Assembly: GCA_900660155.1 (NCBI GenBank) | Contig: CABFPE010000534.1 | Span: forward strand, 118,688-148,434 | Length of the DNA: 29,747 bases | Direction of reading: 5' to 3' | From: Hofstenia miamia | Taxonomy: Eukaryota > Xenacoelomorpha > Acoela > Hofsteniidae | In this document: in pieces, positions 20,578 to 29,747 of the stretch | Numbering within the stretch: the stretch's first letter is position 1 | How the letters are laid out: every line of letters begins with the position of its first letter | Notes under the pieces: model-generated | Told to the model about the DNA's origin: nothing | Seen by the model: only the letters and a program-made list of their open reading frames with translations | Databases searched by the model: none | Program-made: the position numbers and the translations under genes

Positions 20578-22180
20578 TTAGCTCAATAGGACAAGGAAAA
20601 TTAAGAAAGATTATTTTATAGTCTTAGTTCCTTCATTTTGGGACATCGACCGAACATCTTTGATGATAATCTTGATAAATATGTCTATTCGCAATAAATC
20701 ATTAATTTAAATTTTCGCCAAAAAACAGGAAAACATCGCTACCGAGCTTAAGAAACCCCCAAATATATAAGTTCCTAGTTAAAACTATTCCATACAACAT
20801 GTTTAAACATGCATTCATTGTTGAGAGGAAAACGGTTGCAAATTTTTATTTCAAATACTATTGACATTTTAGTACCTAGCACGCGCTTTGTAGGGCTATT
20901 GTCTAGCTGTTATGTCTACTTGAGAAGTTTTTCGTGCAATTCATCCTAGTTTTAAAATGCTATTATTACATGTGATTAATATGTACCACTGCAAAATAAA
21001 TCAATTTTGAAATAACATTGAAATGAATAAATTATAATGTCACAATATAATGTAACACTTATTAAACGATGTCTAGTTCGATATAGATTTTCAATTTCAT
21101 TTTGAGGTAAACATAAAAGTGATTTCGAGCCAATTAGCTGAAGTCCAAGAAAGAAAATTCTGATTTATTCAATAAAAAATTGTTAGTTCTTTCTGTAAAC
21201 CACTACTGGTAGAATTAAATGGTTTGTTTTTAATAATTAACTACACATTAAAGAACACTAGTTAGCAGAAAAAGTACAAGACGATTTAACTAAAAAAATT
21301 ACTGCTAAAATTATTTTTTTAAAACTTACAAAAAGATTTAACCCCTTGGAGGGTCAATAAAAGATTGAGGCTGCTTTAGTAGTAAAAACCTACGACATTG
21401 CATTAAGCAGATGACAAGCAGCACCCTATCACCAAAATTAGATTTTGAAATGAATCTATGACGTTACCCTAGTACATATATATATAACAGCAACCCTTAT
21501 AAGAATCCATTAATGACTACCAAAAAATGAATGGCAAGAAGCAAGGATCAATATAATATTTTTCATGCAAATTGGTGAACAAACGCCTGCTTTCCCACAT
21601 AATTTGCTTAACTATTTCCAAATCATTGATTAGATTGACCAAACAGAAATACATGCACAAAATATATAAGACAAAAATTTGGAGAGCAATTATCAATTTT
21701 GCTGAAGCTTTATAAATGTATTAACTTGCCATTATCATAAGTCATGAAAAATACAATCCAAGTGAAGCATAGCAGTCTAGAAAAACGGATGTTTGTGGGA
21801 CGTATATGTAGCACCAAGCCTCAACGTTACCGTAAGGATTTATGAGAATTTCTAAGGTTTTTTGAAGTAATATTTTATGGGAAAACACATTTAACTCTAA
21901 AACTATAGATAATTATGCAAAATCAGGCCATTGTTCAATTTAGGAATTTTTCAATATGAGATTTACACAATTCCAAACAAATCAAAATATTTACCAAAAA
22001 ATTATTAAATACTGAAAATGGTTTCAATTAGTTTATAATCCTGAATTTAATGGAGAAGGGATGCAAAATTTTCTCAGATTTGAAATGAGAATTGTTTGGA
22101 AAAGCTTGGAAAAATTGGACTAAGTTAGGTGTATAACAAAATTCGTTTTCTTAGATGAAATATTAATAGACATTAAAAGC
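20577..22180. other. AT-rich non-coding stretch
   Basis: No supported gene. TTAACCCC followed by TTGGAGGG at 21338 looks like a lone piggyBac-type terminus but has no partner. A 14-bp palindrome CATGTTTAAACATG lies near 20798-20811. Confidence 0.4.
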
Positions 22181-22209
22181 CAAGGCTAACTCGCTTAGAG
22201 TTAGCCTTG
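22181..22209. repeat. 29-bp perfect micro-palindrome with 8-bp flanking repeats
   Basis: Arms CAAGGCTAACTC and GAGTTAGCCTTG (12 bp, perfect) surround the loop GCTTA. TTAAAAGC stands immediately on each side (22173-22180 and 22210-22217) as an exact direct repeat. Eight-base duplications and CA...TG ends are hAT features, so this may be the smallest remnant of a hAT-type fold-back insertion. Confidence 0.8.
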
Positions 22210-22505
22210 TTAAAAGCTAATATTGTTTTCTAAAAAATCAGGGGAATCCGTCACTGAGACTCAAGATTAAGTCATATACGTCTTTCTCAGTGGGGTACTT
22301 ATAATAAAATATTAACTATGAAAATTTTATTTTTTATGATAATGCTTTGTGAATGTCATTTGACAAGTTCTACATTGTTTTATAATTCAGTGTAAGATAT
22401 GAGGGTTGTTTTCTAAAGAAGCTCACGTACTACCTCAAAATTGGTCTTGACCAGTTCAGCACTCGTTCCAACTTGGTTTATTTGTTCAACCTAGGCCTTC
22501 AATCA

Positions 22506-22532
22506 TTAGTCAAATAGTCCGTATTTGACTAA
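22506..22532. repeat. 27-bp perfect micro-palindrome
   Basis: Arms TTAGTCAAATA and TATTTGACTAA (11 bp, perfect) surround the loop GTCCG. CAATCA occurs directly to the left (22500-22505) and three bases to the right (22536-22541), an imperfect direct repeat. It is similar in size and loop length to the palindrome at 22181. Confidence 0.7.
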
Positions 22533-22684
22533 AGCCAATCAAAACTTACCATACAGAAATTATATGAAAAAACAACAAAATCCATATGAATAATGAGCCT
22601 GGAATAGATTATTGAATACAAGCGCAAAAAAACTCATAATATACATGGAAAATATTTAAAATATACTCTTTTGCAAAATTAGCC

Positions 22685-22908
22685 AAAACTTGTGGCCCTC
22701 ACTTCAACCAGCAGTTCATTAATTTCTGGCCACAGCCTACATTAATAATTTTTTTCGCCCCGACCAAGCCCGCACGTCTACCTGTGCCCGGTAGGCCCAC
22801 AATGTACGTGGTACAACCAGTGCGGTTTCCAGCCTTGCTCATTCCTACGAAATATTGCGTAGGGACGTAAGTGAGTCAATCTTGATGACGAAGTATTGCT
22901 GGACAAGG
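22685..22908. other. GC-rich island with open frames on both strands
   Basis: The stretch around 22756-22840 (CGCCCCGACCAAGCCCGCAC, GCCCGGTAGGCCCAC) is far richer in GC than its neighbours. A plus-strand frame stays open from before 22680 to a TAA near 22872 (with FAPTKPARLPVPGRPTM, YVVQPVRFPALLIP), and a 48-codon ATG frame lies on the minus strand (MSKAGNRTGCTTYIVGLPG). No family is recognised. It may be an old repeat or an exon; splice sites are not convincing. Confidence 0.35.
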
Positions 22909-24640
22909 TCAGCTCTCAAAAGAACATAGGAAAGTTGAATATCATTTGACCAAGTAAATAAACTATTATACATATATATAACCCGCATCTTTGTAAAACT
23001 TCTTTGAGCAATAAACTATTTGTATTATTCAATAATATCTGTGGGGTACAAAAAGTACCCCAAATCGTGTCCACGTCGCAAAAAACTAAACCATTTCTAA
23101 CTGTTAAAGCATGGAAATAATCTACACCTATATGTCTTTTAAAAAAATCATCCATTCTTTTGTATAGACTGTGTTTTAACAAAGACCTCAAGAGTTATAG
23201 ACAGAAAAATAAAGTAGATTGCAAATTTGAAGCAATTTATACAAACCTTTTCAGGAAGTCTATCAGTCAGTCAAACGCCTGCAACTAAAGTGTTTGAGTA
23301 AAAATGATTTGTTAAGCAAAACAAATATCCTGGTTGGTGAATCACACATACTATTTGCACAACTAGAGCAAACAGGTTACAGCGTGGGGTGTTTACAGCT
23401 TATCACAGTTTTAAAAACGCTCGAAACAAAGTTAAATAAACGTTGTTAGAAACGTTTATGTATATCAATTATTAGAAGTTGGTCAACAAACCTTCATTAT
23501 ACATGTAGCTATTGAGTTTTGCAAACTTCCCATTGTGTGAATTTTGCACAATTGCTATAAACCAATATTTGACCTTTGCCTCTTTTTGTTAAATTCGTAA
23601 AACTTGGAAAAAATTTGCACAGCTAAACTTTCTCCTCCATGAAAAGACTTAAGAATTAGCTGAGGTCAATATACATTTGAAATTTGAGGAATTCTATATT
23701 TTTTTTGTACATGTCTTCATTATTTAATATGAATTAAAATTCTTAAATATAGCTTTTATTTTATGTATGTGCAAATATATAACTTTTGTGACAGTGGGAG
23801 AAGCTAAGAATAAATATGAATAAAGCATTTCAAGACGGAATATGCAATCTATTAAATATGGACATATCATATTTTGCCTCATTTTAATACCAAGAATCAT
23901 TCACTAAAATTTTAGAGCAACGGGAGGATAAAAATGGAATGCCATATGGAACACAACATTACATTTAAACTGGAACAAAATATTTTTGTGGAGCTGTTAA
24001 CAATATGGAACTGTGACTATGAATGAAATACTAAGAACCATGGGTTTCAGTTTATTAATAGCATTGGGTAAAACTGAACTTTGATGTCCAAATAGGACTA
24101 AGACGAGGGAGTGTTTAATTGGATTTGAGTGGAACGAGGTTTATAGCAAATCCATTGGGTCTGGATCAAATTCTGGTCCAGCAGAAACCTAGCATCCATA
24201 CCATATTGTCATCTTCATTAGAAGGATTGAATGCATCTAGAAACGTCTTGCAATAACATTCGAGATCTTTAAATTAAATATACCCTCTTTGTGCAAAGTA
24301 GCGTACAACTTTCTAGGTAATTATAAAGCTCACAACAAAAAATAACTTGGTAAGGTTTCCAATTTTGCATTTAAAAAATAACAATAAAATGGGAAAGTTA
24401 AATTCCATCATAAATAATACTTTCTCGTGTGTGACTTAAAGCTTTGTCAAAACATGCTTCATTTTTTAAGGTAACTTTTTTTACAACCATTTTTTGTTAC
24501 AATGTACAAAACAGTATACATTAAGTCCGAATGCTTGCATATAATTTCTATTGCGTATCAAATAACAATTTTAAACATCAATTATTAAATACAGAGCGAG
24601 TTTTTTATGGACTTTTCTATATGCATTTCAGGAGTGTTCA
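22909..24640. other. AT-rich non-coding stretch
   Basis: No supported gene. The 91-codon minus frame at 22916-23191 has no family resemblance that I can see. Confidence 0.4.
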
Positions 24641-25152
24641 TATATATATATATATATATGAGATGAGCGCTGTACATGTTTTGTAGAATTATTTAATCCG
24701 CAGAGAAAAACTTCACTGTTAACCACCGCAGTGTCTGTTTTTTACCGCAAACCACCGTAACAAATAAAATTTTACATCGGTATACTCCAACAATGTCGAT
24801 TTTTATCTTTGTATGAAAAGATAGATATTTCTGTATTGTTATTTTAGGGTTTGGATAATTCATAGAAAAATTTAAAGACAACTTTGTAGATATTTTGTCT
24901 CTTCGTTCAATTTTATTAAAGTAGTATCAAATTTTCAATGAAATATATTCAAATTACTTTTATTATTTTGCACGTAAATTTCCTTAGTTTTGCTTCAGAA
25001 ACATTTTTTGAGAAATACTTAGAGATTTTAAATCCTAAAACAAAACACGTTATCTGCATAACTTTTCTGCCATCGCACGTTGTATAAATTCTAGCGCTAA
25101 CCACCGAAATTGTGCAAATCGTTACCGCATTCATCTCTAATATATATATATA
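24641..25152. mobile_element. Candidate (TA)n-flanked MITE
   Basis: (TA)n tracts at 24641-24659 and 25139-25152 are followed inward by GAGATGAGCGC (24660-24670) and the complement of GAGATGAATGC (25128-25138), 9 of 11 matching. Inside, AACCACCG occurs at 24721-24728, 24750-24757 and 25099-25106. No coding capacity is seen. The TA flanks would fit a Tc1/mariner-type derivative, but the inverted repeats are short. Confidence 0.45.
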
Positions 25153-25553
25153 CACACATAAGGTATTTTTCAACAAACTATCCTTTAGTAGAAATAATTT
25201 TTTGTATTTTTTGAACTTACTAAATAAAAATTGTTCATAAACACTTCATGTATTGGGAATTAGATGAAGCAAACCTATGCGGATAAACTAAGATTTCTTT
25301 TTGATATAAAGCTATTATTTACAGATAAACATGTTTGTTTACCGTGTGTATGTGTTCAGTTCATAAATGCATTACTCATATTCGTTCTACAAACAATACA
25401 CAAAGTGCATTTGTACGGCAGCATTAAAATTGCTAAAAACTTTTCAATCTATCTTTACTATAAGACTAGAATCGCCAAATTAATCGGATCGGGAAATCTT
25501 TGCTTTGCTAGCAATTTCGCGCTTGCTTTGCTATAAATTCTTGCCAATGTATC

Positions 25554-25556
<3 letters not shown>
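25153..25556. other. Non-coding spacer
   Basis: A 90-codon plus frame (25264-25536) is present but is chance-level, with no family match and no splice support. Confidence 0.35.

Positions 25557-25587
<31 letters not shown>
25557..25587. repeat. (TA)n microsatellite at the Penelope-like 3' end
   Basis: About 15 TA units adjoin the distal end of the Penelope-like element in its reading direction. Confidence 0.95.
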
Positions 25588-25592
<5 letters not shown>

Positions 25593-25613
25593 ACGTGCTC
25601 AATTTAATATTTC

Positions 25614-25644
25614 CAACCGGTTTCGATTTATAAATCATCGTCAG
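25614..25644 (-). ncRNA. Hammerhead-like self-cleaving ribozyme motif
   Basis: On the minus strand the order is CUGACGA (25644-25638), a U, the self-complementary stem GAUUUAUAAAUC (25636-25625), GAAA (25624-25621) and ACCGGUU. CUGANGA and GAAA are the hammerhead core. The very short stem III made of the palindrome ACCGGU is typical of Penelope-associated small hammerheads, which are known to act as dimers. The extra U before stem II and a weak stem I depart from the standard consensus; known Penelope-linked variants also depart from it. Confidence 0.65.
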
Positions 25645-25708
25645 TGTACAAATACGTGGGATTTAGTTTACAATTACTACATTAAGTGATGTTGAAATAT
25701 GCATACGC

Positions 25709-26012
25709 TTAAAATATGTTCAGTAGATTGATCGTACTTTGTTGACTATTGAATAGCTTGTTCTTGGTTGCATTTCTTATGAGTAGGGCTTCAGCTAATT
25801 TGGTGTTCTTTGTTCTTTGTAATATTCCGAAATTTGCTTTGTTTAACTTAGTGTTCATGCAAATATATTTCACTTTTTAAATGCCCTCTAATATGTTCAC
25901 TGATCCAGGGCCAACTGAATATATTCAGTGGGCCCTGATTGATCCTAGTTTCAAAATGTCGCTTGTTTTCTCCGATGTAAAAATGGCTACATTTTTCACA
26001 TTGATATTTATA
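25709..26012 (-). pseudogene. GIY-YIG endonuclease remnant of a Penelope-like element
   Basis: The minus frame starts YKYQCEKCSHFYIGENKRHF, which has the CxxC and YIGE-KR features of the Penelope GIY-YIG domain, followed by ETRI. A 32-bp palindrome then interrupts it, after which SEHIRGHLKSEIYLHEH continues the family pattern. After a TAA a shifted frame gives GILQRTKNTKLAEALLIRN and ATKNKLFNSQQSTINLLNIF before the final stop, matching the usual C-terminus. The upstream reverse transcriptase is missing; the frame is lost in a (TA)n tract. Confidence 0.82.
25906..25937. repeat. 32-bp near-perfect palindrome inserted in the GIY-YIG remnant
   Basis: CAGGGCCAACTGAATA and TATTCAGTGGGCCCTG are inverted with one mismatch in 16 and no loop. 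ACTGATCC (25899-25906) and ATTGATCC (25938-25945) flank it, an 8-bp direct repeat with one difference. CAGGGCC...GGCCCTG ends are hAT-like. It splits the conserved TRI / SEH part of the domain. Confidence 0.8.
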
Positions 26013-26022
26013 CACATTATAT

Positions 26023-26047
26023 ACATTATATATATATATATATATAT
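26023..26047. repeat. (TA)n microsatellite
   Basis: AT/TA units border the 5' break of the Penelope-like fragment (in its own orientation). Confidence 0.9.
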
Positions 26048-26244
26048 CATCGACAACATTTTTATCTGATTCACCTATTTTTCCAATTTTGAAGAGTTGT
26101 ACAACAAACTTTGAACTTGACTATTGTTATGCAGCATCTCATAGTAGTAATATGTAAAATTTGTAATTTGATGGATAAATAGTACTCATGCATTATAGAA
26201 ATAAATAGAATGTTTAAATCGCCAAAGTAAACTGCAGTATTTAT

Positions 26245-26600
26245 CAGGGGGAAAAGGGTCGATTTTTTTATTGACCCACCACACAATCGGATCGGTTAAC
26301 AATAACCTGCGACACGACCCTTCTAATACTGATCAGTGAGCTGACCCTATCAAAGAAAGTTTACTAGTATAATAGGCATAAATGCATTAAAAAATAATAA
26401 AAAATAATTATAATCCAATAGTTTCTAAGAATTTTAAAGATTGAAATGTTGAATTCGTAAATTTTTCCTTAAATTTGTTAGAGTTTCTTCCACTCTAACG
26501 GTAATAAATTAGCCTCGACCCGACTCAACCCTTCTAAGAGCTACCCACAACCCGACCAGAACTGCAGGTCGGGTAACGTTATTTATTATCCAATCCCTAG
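26245..26600. mobile_element. Candidate degenerate MITE rich in GACCC motifs
   Basis: The patch starts CAGGGGGAAAAGGGTCGA and ends with the complement of CTAGGGATTGG; both are followed by a TTxACCCxACC-like block. GACCC/CGACC repeats recur (26275, 26313, 26344, 26516), and ACCCTTCTAA-like segments occur twice (26316, 26528). A hairpin ACCCGACC...GGTCGGGT lies at 26550-26574. There is no coding capacity and no clear target duplication. Confidence 0.4.
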
Positions 26601-27936
26601 CATGTAATCTAATATAAGAATAACTATCGCTGAAATAATATTTGAAATTAGAGAAATGGAATGTTCAATGTACAGTTCGATTCTCTGATTTACATTGCAC
26701 TGATAACTGCCCCTCAGATAAAACGCTCACAGTTGTTTTGGAATTGAAAAAAAATGGGATTTTAGCCATGAAATTCTTATGAACCGAGGCTTCAATGAGA
26801 ATGACTTCAATGTCTATCGAAATTTAGTGAGGTATAGATATATACTTATCAAAAATAATGTTGATAAAACAAGATTAGAGTATGAAATTTAGAACTTTAT
26901 GAATGATTTATTATAATTGAAATATGGTCTAGCATTAAAAATGCGAATTAAAACATTTAGGAGTCGACGCATCACTTTACAATGATTTTAATTGTTTTTA
27001 AAACAACGGGGCATTATTGTAATTCATTCATTTCAATGGCAACAATGGTGATTAAGATTAGATTACAACAAGTAGAAATTTTTGTACCATTTTCTATTGT
27101 TTTGTATTACCGCAATTATGATAATCAATAAATTTTGAAAATTAAGAATAAAATAATTTAAAAGGATTTTAACCTGATTAACAGGCTCCTGCAGACAGGC
27201 TTCACAGGTTTTAATCTGATCGCTTCACCCTAATCGGATGCGGCAGTATTTATAATATAATTATCAGAATTGGACTTCAAAATGCCAATATTTTTGTTGT
27301 AGTTATTAATTGATATGAAAAGCACTTTTTTAATGAATCAAGTCTCATCTGAAAAAGGCGGTGAATCAGGGAGCTAATTTCTTGCTACACCGACATTTTT
27401 TACATTTTGAGGCTGTCTAAAAACATTTTTTCAGATTTGATGAGGTTTTTAGTGGTCTGTGCTTTAATGCAGATTTGCAGTTGGATTCCATTACATAGTT
27501 GTTATTGTCATCAAATTGAATTAGTTTGATTAGTATTTATTTATATTTGAAACTCCATGCTTGAAATATTTTTCAGAAATAAACTTACTTTATAGTTAAA
27601 ATGTTTGTATTTTTTCATTACCATTGTTCACTGTTCACTAGGTGAGATCCGGCATTTTTTTAACAGTCTGTGTTTTCCTCTTCGTCAAAAAAACGAGTGT
27701 AATAAAATTGAATGTAGACAAAAGATTTATTCTGTTCAAGGCATACTATTTGGCTGTAATTCTTTCTTCTGCTGTATGGTGTTGTTTCCAAAATATTTGG
27801 CAATTTATGGTAAAATTGTTAATATTTAACTAACAGCGTAAGGTTTTAAAAAGACAATGTTTCTGAAAACACAAAATAAAGATTATAAATACACAAAAAT
27901 CGATTAAATAAATAAAAAGGAATGGATATTTCCTGC
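26601..27936. other. AT-rich non-coding stretch
   Basis: No supported gene. A short patch at 27174-27212 alternates CCTG and CAGG (CCTGATTAACAGG, CCTGCAGACAGG). AATCGGATGCGG with GCAGTATTTAT-like sequence at 27232-27253 recalls motifs at 26234-26295. Confidence 0.4.
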
Positions 27937-28060
27937 GGCAATAGTTCTTGTAATTTTAGGGAGATGAGGAGCAGTGGAAAACGCGTCTGAAATTTGGACC
28001 TACAACCCCACCGACCCGCAGCATTGTGGCCCATGGTCAAACCCATGCATCAGATATTTA
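27937..28060. other. GC-rich patch of unknown nature
   Basis: About 120 bp (CCCCACCGACCCGCAGC, GGCCCATGG) stand out from the AT-rich DNA. Two plus frames are open: one with an ATG at 27974 (MENASEIWTYNPTDPQHCG), another reading DEEQWKTRLKFGPTTPP. Neither is recognised, and CCACCGACCCGC is also typical of transposon ends. Confidence 0.3.
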
Positions 28061-28950
28061 AAATTTGACCCAAATAATATACATATATTATTAGATGTTA
28101 AAATTATTAATCAAAAATTTATCCATAGTTATGCATTATTGATAATAATGAACTTACAACTCTAATGTGCTAACACAATAGCTTCTAAAAAGATGCATGC
28201 AGTACCATCAGTAAATCCGTTTGCAAAGGTTATTGTATTTCGACGCATAATACCATAAAAGACATTGTTTAGTAAGCTCAAATTCGAAGAATGTTTTTCA
28301 TGCTAACTACAACATTTTTGTAAATTTAAATGGAATTGAAGTAGTTAATTAAAAAATTTTCATAGTTGTAAAAAATACAAATTATTTTATTGCAAGGGGT
28401 GTTTTGGTTAAAAAATATTAGTGTTAAAAAAGAGCCTAACTGTGGGGCATGGCTCAGACACTAGAAAAAGTTTGCTTGGTAAAATAAAGATTTTTATAGC
28501 TTGTCTAATTTGAGATTCCCACTAGAAAATTTTAAAGATCTACGCAACTGCTGTTCACACAATCAAATGAACTGTTGTTTCTTTGAATGCGTGTCCATAC
28601 GCACACACATAATTCATAAATATTTATGTAAAATGCGTACGAAAAATTTCTTGGAGATTAATTATTATTATTATACAAACAAAAGAAAAAAATATTTTTG
28701 CATCCATACGATCCGTTTCAAAATCTAAATGTCTTCTTTAGGCTAAACCTTATCTTGTGAAGCCTTTTCATAAAGCTCTATCTGCTAACAGGTAGCTAGA
28801 TGGAATTAAAAAATTCTTCTTGAGGGATGAAATTATAAAGCATGGTGCTCTACAAGAAACTAACAAGAATAATATTTGTTTAATAATTGGAGGAATGTAC
28901 TCCTGTTGAAAAACAATACTATTCATAAAATGAGCAGATATTTAGAAAAT
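28061..28950. other. AT-rich non-coding stretch
   Basis: No supported gene, RNA or repeat boundary; flank of the LINE on the right. Confidence 0.4.
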
Positions 28951-28976
28951 TTATTATTATTAATATTATTATTATT
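28951..28976. repeat. (TTA)n tract at the LINE 3' end
   Basis: On the minus strand this is an (AAT/TAA)n run right after the 3' end of the LINE. Dong-type LINEs are known to sit in TAA repeats, so it may be target or tail. Confidence 0.85.
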
Positions 28977-29747
28977 TCATTTCTTTTCACAGCTTCATGC
29001 TGGTATCCTTCTCAGCTCGGGGAACTCACCAGTTCGCAGAAAGTCTGAGAGCTTTCCTCAGGACTCTAGCTGTTCCTAACAATGCTGCCATCTGTGCTAC
29101 TGCTCCTTCCCAGTTTGGTACTCCACCACCTTGTCATGCTTGAACTTATACTCATTCTGTGTACTCATTCTCACACCCTGCTATCAGATGATCTACTGTC
29201 TCCGCCTCTTTCTTACATAGCCTACACTTATCACTTACTTCTACTCTTCTGTCTATATGCTTCTTCACCCAGGTTGTTCTTATTGCTTGCTCCTGTGCTG
29301 CCATTATTAGTGCTTCTGTTTCTCCCTTCAGTCCTGCCTTCTTTAACCACTTGTTGCTCTCTTCTCTGTCACACATTTCTGTGTTCCTCCAGTATTCTCC
29401 ATGCATTGCCTTCCGCCTATACCTTGTTTGTCTCTCTGATTCCATCCTACTCTAGTACACATTCTTTCCTTCACTCTCAGTTCTTATCTTCTTTAACTCC
29501 TTAGTGACCTCTAGTAGGGATCCTCTTGGTTGCTCTTCTACATATTCCTTTAGCCCTAGTGCTTCTACTTCTGCAGTTTCTTCCACACCTAGCAGCCCTT
29601 TCCCTCCCTTATGCCTTGCCATGTACAGTCTATCTACATCTCCATTTAGGTTGAATGCTCTCTCTGCTGCTAGTATCTTCCTTGTCTCCCTGTCTAATTC
29701 CCTCAGTTCATTCTTGTTCCACCTAACTATTCCTGCCGAATATCTCA
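28977..29747 (-). mobile_element. 3' part of a Dong/R4-type non-LTR retrotransposon
   Basis: The segment runs off the right edge, so the catalytic reverse transcriptase lies outside the window. The coding remnant ends at 29026 and the short 3'UTR merges into a TAA-type repeat. The GC content is clearly higher than that of the host DNA around it. Confidence 0.85.
29026..29745 (-). pseudogene. C-terminal Dong/R4-type reverse transcriptase with deleted endonuclease
   Basis: The minus frame begins RYSAGIVRWNKNELRELD, continues AERAFNLNGDVDRLYMARH and KGGKGLLGVEETAEVEALGL, then reaches an in-frame TAG at 29452-29454. It resumes to a CCHC zinc finger, CRLCKKEAETVDHLIAGC, the knuckle before the restriction-like endonuclease of the R2/R4/Dong group. 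After a TGA at 29152-29154 a shifted frame gives NEYKFKHDKVVEYQ, then the original frame gives WEGAVAQMAALLGTARVLRK and stops at 29026. The roughly 100-residue endonuclease core between these last pieces is missing. The copy is therefore dead for target cleavage. Confidence 0.88.

Larger units (their letters stand above)
25588..26012 (-). mobile_element. 3' end of a Penelope-like retroelement
   Basis: In minus orientation the segment carries, in order, a GIY-YIG endonuclease remnant, a stop codon at 25709-25711, and a 3' tail with a hammerhead-like motif. This is the known order at the 3' end of GIY-YIG-bearing Penelope-like elements. The reverse transcriptase part is absent. (TA)n tracts lie on both sides. 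Confidence 0.8.

Noticed and set aside
21338..21360. TTAACCCC-TTGGAGGG as a piggyBac terminus
   Set aside because: No partner terminus ending in GGGTTAA was found nearby; TTAACCC is common in AT-rich DNA.
25264..25536. 90-codon plus frame
   Set aside because: Low-complexity, no conserved motif, no splice or promoter context.
26675..26683. GTTCGATTC as a tRNA B box
   Set aside because: No A box or cloverleaf can be folded upstream.
29082..29504. 140-codon plus frame, leucine- and serine-rich
   Set aside because: It is the antisense of the Dong/R4-type LINE coding region, whose zinc finger and conserved motifs are on the minus strand.

Overview
This is AT-rich, intron-rich animal DNA that is mostly non-coding. 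It is not prokaryotic: there are no operons or Shine-Dalgarno-led genes, and coding signal comes as short islands bounded by GT/AG splice sites. The one gene I can name is a two-repeat beta-thymosin on the minus strand. Together with Penelope-like, piggyBac, hAT and Dong/R4-type elements, it points to an invertebrate metazoan. A tunicate would fit, but the sequence does not prove it.

Layout. The left end holds a likely first exon (421-502) 130 bp downstream of a clean RFX X-box motif. A piggyBac-type MITE follows (1790-2228), then a complete but decayed 2.5-kb hAT element with an intact 8-bp target-site duplication (3663-6161). After sparse AT-rich DNA with one candidate exon (7884-7967) come the C-terminal tail of a LINE reverse transcriptase (10674-11033, plus) and, against it, a truncated piggyBac element (minus). 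The piggyBac transposase has at least three stop codons, and its 5' end keeps the TTAA terminus and three copies of a palindromic motif (to 13043). A GC-rich TGCGGTGC cluster and an unidentified open segment lie at 13.8-14.4 kb. A good candidate coding exon on the plus strand sits at 16532-16678, and the beta-thymosin gene (16951-17968, minus) converges on it.

The thymosin gene is interrupted by a 21-N gap flanked by two identical 273-bp copies, which looks like an unmerged assembly overlap. From 20 to 29 kb the window is repeat-rich: (TA)n-flanked elements at 20.1-20.6, 24.6-25.2 and 25.6-26.0 kb; a Penelope-like 3' end with a GIY-YIG remnant and a hammerhead-like ribozyme; very small perfect or near-perfect palindromes flanked by short direct repeats; a GACCC-rich MITE-like patch; and, at the right edge, the 3' end of a Dong/R4-type LINE whose endonuclease core is deleted and whose tail abuts a TTA repeat.

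The genes do not form a pathway. The unidentified plus-strand exons (421-502 and 16532-16678) are phase-compatible and could belong to one long gene with TE-filled introns. The most unusual material is the set of micro-palindromes (22181-22209, 22506-22532, 25906-25937) and the repeated TTACTTAGTGCCAAAT motif in a candidate fold-back element.
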